From Blautia sp. An81 (GTDB lineage Bacteria > Bacillota > Clostridia > Lachnospirales > Lachnospiraceae), in NCBI RefSeq assembly GCF_002161285.1, contig NZ_NFHH01000009.1:98046-162045 (forward strand): a stretch of DNA of 64,000 nucleotides, read 5' to 3'. The notes under the pieces are model-generated. The model did not search any database and was not told where the DNA came from. It worked only from the letters and a program-made list of their open reading frames with translations. Numbering within the stretch: position 1 is the first letter of the stretch; every line of letters begins with the position of its first letter. Shown piece by piece: positions 60,324 to 64,000 of this stretch. Position numbers and translations under genes: made by a program.

Positions 60324-60737
60324 ATGTCAGTAGTAAAAGAATTAATTCGTACAGAAGACAACGGAAAGATCAGTTTTGGCAATTATGAATTAACCGTAAA
60401 ATCTAAGCTGTCTGATTTTGAATTTGACGGCGACATGTACAAAGTTAAAACATATAATGAGATCACAAAGCTGGAGCGGAACGGAATGTTTGTTTACGAA
60501 TCTGTTCCAGGAACTACAGTGCTGGATCTGGATGCTGAAGAAAACGGCATGAGTTTTGTAGTAGAAGGACCAAAGGATGCGCAGATTACTGTGGAACTGG
60601 AAGAAGATACTTCCTATAAAGTAATTATCGATGGAGTAGAAGCCGGCGAGATGAAGACAAATCTGGGAGGAAAATTATCTTTCAGTGTGGAACTGGAACA
60701 GGCAGAGCAGGTATCTGTGAATATTCAGAAACTGTAA
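60324..60737 (+). CDS. Conserved hypothetical beta-rich protein
   Basis: This 137-residue acidic soluble protein (VVKELIRTEDNGKISFGNYEL, DMYKVKTYNEITKLERNGMFVYESVPG, KTNLGGKLSFSVELE) has regular beta-strand spacing. Similar Lachnospiraceae proteins are sometimes labelled endosialidase, but no catalytic motif is visible, so I do not accept that name. ATG 60324 is set by GGGGAGGA; ATG 60318 is too close. It lies between clpC and radA, a position often conserved, and may be part of the same stress locus. Confidence 0.75.
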   Translation: MSVVKELIRTEDNGKISFGNYELTVKSKLSDFEFDGDMYKVKTYNEITKLERNGMFVYESVPGTTVLDLDAEENGMSFVVEGPKDAQITVELEEDTSYKVIIDGVEAGEMKTNLGGKLSFSVELEQAEQVSVNIQKL

Positions 60738-60800
60738 GACAGGTTTGAACGATTGGTATTAATCAGTCGGAATGTGAACATGTCGGTACATTAAGTATAA

Positions 60801-60852
60801 AAGAGGATGTGGCACAGAATTTACTTTTGGGTAAATCGTGCGGCATCCTCTT
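60801..60852 (+). terminator. Long hairpin between the beta-rich gene and radA
   Basis: AAGAGGATG (60801-60809) pairs with CATCCTCTT (60844-60852); inner GCAC/GTGC and TTTAC/GTAAA stems add to it. Probably a terminator, though the T tail is short. Confidence 0.65.
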
Positions 60853-60940
60853 ATTCGTATGATAAGCCTGACAGAAAGCGATGATGTCTGTATAGACGGG
60901 TATCTGCCGGGCAACCACAGAAATGGAAAGGATTTTGTGT

Positions 60941-62311
60941 ATGGCAAAAGGAAAGAAGACAGTTTTCTTCTGTCAGAACTGCGGCTATGAATCTCCCAAA
61001 TGGATGGGGCAGTGTCCAGGATGCAGACAGTGGAATACTTTTGTAGAAGAGATTGTAACAACAGGAAATAAGGCTCTTCCTTCTCAGGGCCAGGGAAGTG
61101 CAGGCGCTAAAAACGAGCCAGTGGCACTGACAAAGATTCAGGCCAGGGAAGACGACAGGATAAAAACAGAAATTGAAGAACTGGACCGGGTTTTAGGAGG
61201 AGGAATTGTCCAGGGGTCTATGGTTCTTGTAGGAGGAGATCCGGGTATTGGCAAATCCACCCTTCTCCTGCAGGTCTGCCGGCAGCTTTCCGGCAAAGGT
61301 CATAAGGTGCTGTATATTTCAGGGGAAGAATCTCTGCGGCAGATTAAACTGCGGGCAGAACGGATAGGGAAATTTAACGACCAGCTTCTCCTGCTGTGCG
61401 AGACAAATCTGGAGACCATCCGCAATACCATTGAAAAAGTGAAGCCTGAGGCGGTGGTGATCGATTCTATACAGACCATGTATAATGAGCAGGTTTCATC
61501 GGCACCGGGCAGCGTATCTCAGGTACGGGAATCTACAGGAATCCTTATGCAGATTGCCAAAGGACTGGGAATTTCTGTATTTATCGTAGGTCATGTAACA
61601 AAAGACGGAAGTGTGGCAGGTCCCAGAGTATTAGAACATATGGTAGATACGGTGCTGTATTTTGAAGGAGACCGGCAGGTAGCCTACCGGATCCTGCGCA
61701 GTGTAAAAAATCGTTTTGGCTCTACTAACGAAATCGGCGTTTTTGAAATGCAGGATAAAGGTCTGGTTGAGGTGAAAAACCCTTCCCAGGCAATGCTCAA
61801 TGGCAGGCCTACAGATGCCTCAGGTTCTGTAGTAGTCTGCTCAATAGAAGGCACCCGTCCCATCCTCATTGAAATACAGGCATTGGTTACTAAAACAAAT
61901 TTTGGGCTGCCGAGAAGGACATCTGTGGGAATCGATTACAACAGGGTCAATCTTCTGATGGCTGTTCTGGAGAAAAGAGCAGGGCTGCATCTGGGGGACT
62001 GGGATGCCTATGTGAATCTGGCAGGAGGAATGAGACTGGGAGAGCCTGCCATAGATCTGGGAGTTGTCATGGCCATTGCATCCAGCTATAAAAATAAAGT
62101 AGTGGACGAGGGCCTGCTGATTTTCGGAGAAGTAGGATTGTCCGGAGAAATCCGGGGCGTAAGTATGGCTGAACAGAGAGTCCGGGAAGCAGAAAAGCTG
62201 GGCTTTACAGCCTGTTTGATGCCAAAGGCAAATTTAGACAGCATCCAGGGGAAATACCGGATACGCCTGATTGGGGCGTCCAATATTAAAGAAGCTATGG
62301 AATATATTTGA
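60941..62311 (+). CDS. radA: DNA repair protein RadA (Sms)
   Basis: This is a 456-residue RecA-like helicase of recombination repair. Zinc finger Cys11, Cys14, Cys25, Cys28; Walker A GGDPGIGKST (98-107); the RadA motif KNRFGSTNE; C-terminal Lon-like domain (LAGGMRLGEPAIDLGVVMAIASSY). ATG 60941 follows GAAAGG; an in-frame ATG at 60923 lacks a site. The clpC-radA order is conserved in Firmicutes. Confidence 0.96.
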   Translation: MAKGKKTVFFCQNCGYESPKWMGQCPGCRQWNTFVEEIVTTGNKALPSQGQGSAGAKNEPVALTKIQAREDDRIKTEIEELDRVLGGGIVQGSMVLVGGDPGIGKSTLLLQVCRQLSGKGHKVLYISGEESLRQIKLRAERIGKFNDQLLLLCETNLETIRNTIEKVKPEAVVIDSIQTMYNEQVSSAPGSVSQVRESTGILMQIAKGLGISVFIVGHVTKDGSVAGPRVLEHMVDTVLYFEGDRQVAYRILRSVKNRFGSTNEIGVFEMQDKGLVEVKNPSQAMLNGRPTDASGSVVVCSIEGTRPILIEIQALVTKTNFGLPRRTSVGIDYNRVNLLMAVLEKRAGLHLGDWDAYVNLAGGMRLGEPAIDLGVVMAIASSYKNKVVDEGLLIFGEVGLSGEIRGVSMAEQRVREAEKLGFTACLMPKANLDSIQGKYRIRLIGASNIKEAMEYI

Positions 62312-62361
62312 ATATAAAATAGAAAACTGACGGAAGAGAGATACTGAAAAGAAGGAAAAAA

Positions 62362-63660
62362 ATGAGAGCAATAAAGACAGTAAAACAAGGCATTAAGGGA
62401 ATGTTCAGCCAATATGCCGGACTTCGCAGAGAACTGTATGTATTATTCTGGGGAAAGGCAGCTACGAATATGGGGGCTATGATATGGCCTATGCTGACAC
62501 TGATCCTAAGCAATAAGCTGGGACTGGAGGCAAAAGAGATTGCTGCAATAACTATCAGCCTGGGCGTGATACAGTTTCCCGTAAATCTTATAGGAGGAAA
62601 ACTGGCGGACCACTGTAATAAAAGAAACCTTATTATCTGCTGTGATCTGGTAACAGTAGTCTGCTATCTTTTAGCTGCCTGCTTTCCTGTTTCCATGCAT
62701 CAGATTTTCTTGTTTTTTACAGCAAGTCTGTTTCAGACAGTGGAAAACCCTTCCTATGATGCTCTGGTAGCAGATCTGAGTTCTTCAAAAGACAGGGAGC
62801 GGGCTTACAGCCTGATTTATCTCGGACTGAATCTTGGGCTTATACTGGCACCGACTATTGGTGGAATGCTTTTTGAAAATCATTTGAATTTAGCTTTTGT
62901 AATAGATGGTTTAACAACCCTTTCTTCTACGATTTTGATTTTCCTTTTTATCAAGGACATTACCCCGGATAAATCCAACAAGAGTTCTGTATATGAAGAA
63001 GCAAAAGGAAAAAACTCTACATGGTCAATATTATGGAATCAGAAAATTATTCTCCTGTTTTTCCTTGCCTGGGCTATTTATAACTTTATTTATGCACAGT
63101 TTAATTTTTTGATCCCTTTAAATCTGGAAGAACTATATGATGCACGAGGAGCTGTTTACTTTGGATTTCTCACCAGCCTTAACGGTCTGGTGGTGATCAT
63201 TGGAACACCGCTGCTGACAAAATATACAAAGAATCTTCCTGATACAGCTAAGCTGATTGCCGGTACGTCCCTAGTGACGCTGGGACTGTCCATGTATGTT
63301 TTTATACAGGGGCTTATTCCTATGTATTATGTATCCATGACTATTTTTACCATAGGAGAGATTTTAAGTACACTGGGCACTTATCCCTACATGACCAGGA
63401 GGGTACCTGCCTCACACAGGGGACGGATTTCTTCAGTGGCAAATATCTTTATAGGTGCTGCTTCCTATTATTCCCAATGGTATATCGGAAATCTGCTGGA
63501 AACTCAATCCATGGTCACAGTATGGAAAATAATCACAAGTATTGGATTCGTGGGTATCCTGTTATATTGCGTTCTAAGAAATATAGATAAAAGAACCTTT
63601 CCATTATTATATAAAAAAGCAAAAAATCTGCAGCAGGCTGACAGTGTATCTGAATTGTAA
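62362..63660 (+). CDS. Major facilitator superfamily transporter
   Basis: This 432-residue protein has about twelve membrane helices in two groups, with the A-motif-like GGKLADHCNKRN after helix 2 and a large central loop (DKSNKSSVYEEAKGKNS). It resembles drug-proton antiporters; the substrate is unknown. The ATG follows AAGAAGG. Two hairpins at its 3' side end the unit. Confidence 0.85.
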   Translation: MRAIKTVKQGIKGMFSQYAGLRRELYVLFWGKAATNMGAMIWPMLTLILSNKLGLEAKEIAAITISLGVIQFPVNLIGGKLADHCNKRNLIICCDLVTVVCYLLAACFPVSMHQIFLFFTASLFQTVENPSYDALVADLSSSKDRERAYSLIYLGLNLGLILAPTIGGMLFENHLNLAFVIDGLTTLSSTILIFLFIKDITPDKSNKSSVYEEAKGKNSTWSILWNQKIILLFFLAWAIYNFIYAQFNFLIPLNLEELYDARGAVYFGFLTSLNGLVVIIGTPLLTKYTKNLPDTAKLIAGTSLVTLGLSMYVFIQGLIPMYYVSMTIFTIGEILSTLGTYPYMTRRVPASHRGRISSVANIFIGAASYYSQWYIGNLLETQSMVTVWKIITSIGFVGILLYCVLRNIDKRTFPLLYKKAKNLQQADSVSEL

Positions 63661-63682
63661 GGAATAATGTTAAAAGGAATGG

Positions 63683-63759
63683 CTCCGGAGGCTGACTATC
63701 TGCCGCCGGAGTTAATTGGTTCATGACAATAGACAGTTCGCAGGGCGTGCTGTCTATTG
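63683..63759 (+). terminator. Two consecutive hairpins after the MFS gene
   Basis: CTCCGG/CCGGAG (63683-63711) is followed by a perfect 10-bp stem CAATAGACAG/CTGTCTATTG (63727-63759) with a TTAAG tail. Confidence 0.65.
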
Positions 63760-63864
63760 TTAAGATAACATCTGGGAAAAAGCAGAAAATATAGATATAC
63801 AGGCAAAAAGAGGAACGGATAAAATAGATGAAAAAAGAAATTTGGAAAAATTGTAAAAAACTTG

Positions 63865-63893
63865 TTGACAAAGAGAAAACACTGTGGTATTCT
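63865..63893 (+). promoter_or_regulatory. Strong promoter P1, probably of an rRNA operon
   Basis: TTGACA (63865-63870), a 17-bp spacer and TATTCT (63888-63893). A GC-rich GTCGGCGAGAGC leader and a hairpin at 63940-63961 follow. Confidence 0.7.
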
Positions 63894-63977
63894 AACATAG
63901 CTGTCGGCGAGAGCGGTGCTCTCAGGAACTTCTGAAAATCTTGAAAAAAGAAATTTTCAAGAAAATGAAAAAAGTTC

Positions 63978-64000
63978 TTGACAAGCCAGAAAAGATGTGA
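63978..64000 (+). promoter_or_regulatory. Second promoter P2, cut by the window end
   Basis: TTGACA (63978-63983) is followed by exactly 17 bp to the last base, so its -10 box would begin at 64001. Tandem promoters of this kind are typical of rRNA operons in the group. Confidence 0.55.

Noticed and set aside
60324..60737. Endosialidase annotation
   Set aside because: The protein is only 137 residues with no sialidase or tailspike motif; the name used for relatives is not supported by the sequence.
1..64000. CRISPR arrays and tRNA genes
   Set aside because: No regularly spaced repeats and no cloverleaf-forming segments with the usual conserved bases were noticed on either strand; a dedicated scan would be needed to exclude them.

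Overview
The window is low-to-moderate GC chromosomal DNA of a Firmicute, most likely a Lachnospiraceae member (Blautia-like). I infer this from the gene families, their order (tig-clpP-clpX-lon-engB; ecfA1-ecfA2-ecfT-truA; pyrC-pyrF-pyrK-pyrD), strong AGGAGG ribosome sites, sigma-A promoters and the Tn4451-type mobile DNA. The genus is an inference.

Layout. (1) 0-18 kb is core: protein quality control (trigger factor, ClpP, ClpX, Lon), a ribosome-assembly GTPase, a HAD-acetyltransferase fusion, the ECF vitamin-transport module, TruA, a YitT-type membrane protein, a flavin reductase, a cold-shock protein, and pyrimidine genes pyrC, pyrF, pyrK and pyrD. (2) 18-32 kb is accessory: a zinc-type macrodomain hydrolase behind a doubly operated promoter, a CoA-transferase, an IS200 element abutting a 5'-truncated group II intron, then a cluster made of a LacI repressor fused to a solute-binding domain, a lipoprotein, ABC ATPase, double permease and glycerophosphodiester phosphodiesterase. 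MgtC, a Crp/Fnr regulator with two small target genes, and an HxlR regulator follow. (3) 32.3-47.7 kb is mobile-element wreckage: an SPFH gene cut by a decayed IS605-type element, then a Tn4451-like mobilizable element (A) whose tnpX recombinase gene is split by a second, related but inverted element (B). The tnpX halves rejoin in frame at a GA dinucleotide. Element A inserted in an XRE-type regulator gene. (4) 47.7-64 kb returns to core: an HTH-Uma2 protein, pyrE (31.7 kb from its pyr partners), small membrane proteins, an M29 aminopeptidase, purE-purM-purN-purD, a GntR regulator with clpC, radA, an MFS transporter, and finally tandem strong promoters that look like the start of an rRNA operon just outside the window.

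How genes work together. The pyr and pur genes give UMP and IMP synthesis steps. The ECF genes energise several vitamin-binding subunits encoded elsewhere. The LacI/ABC/phosphodiesterase cluster looks like a self-contained, repressor-controlled import and cleavage system for a phosphodiester. The Crp/Fnr gene lies beside a palindrome centred 41.5 bp upstream of the predicted start of the operon it faces. Elements A and B share one backbone (XRE, Cys-rich VLP, RepA_N) but carry different cargo between the same conserved borders: a serine hydrolase in A, a methyltransferase plus ATC-hydrolase-like gene in B. No tRNA, rRNA or CRISPR array was recognised inside the window.
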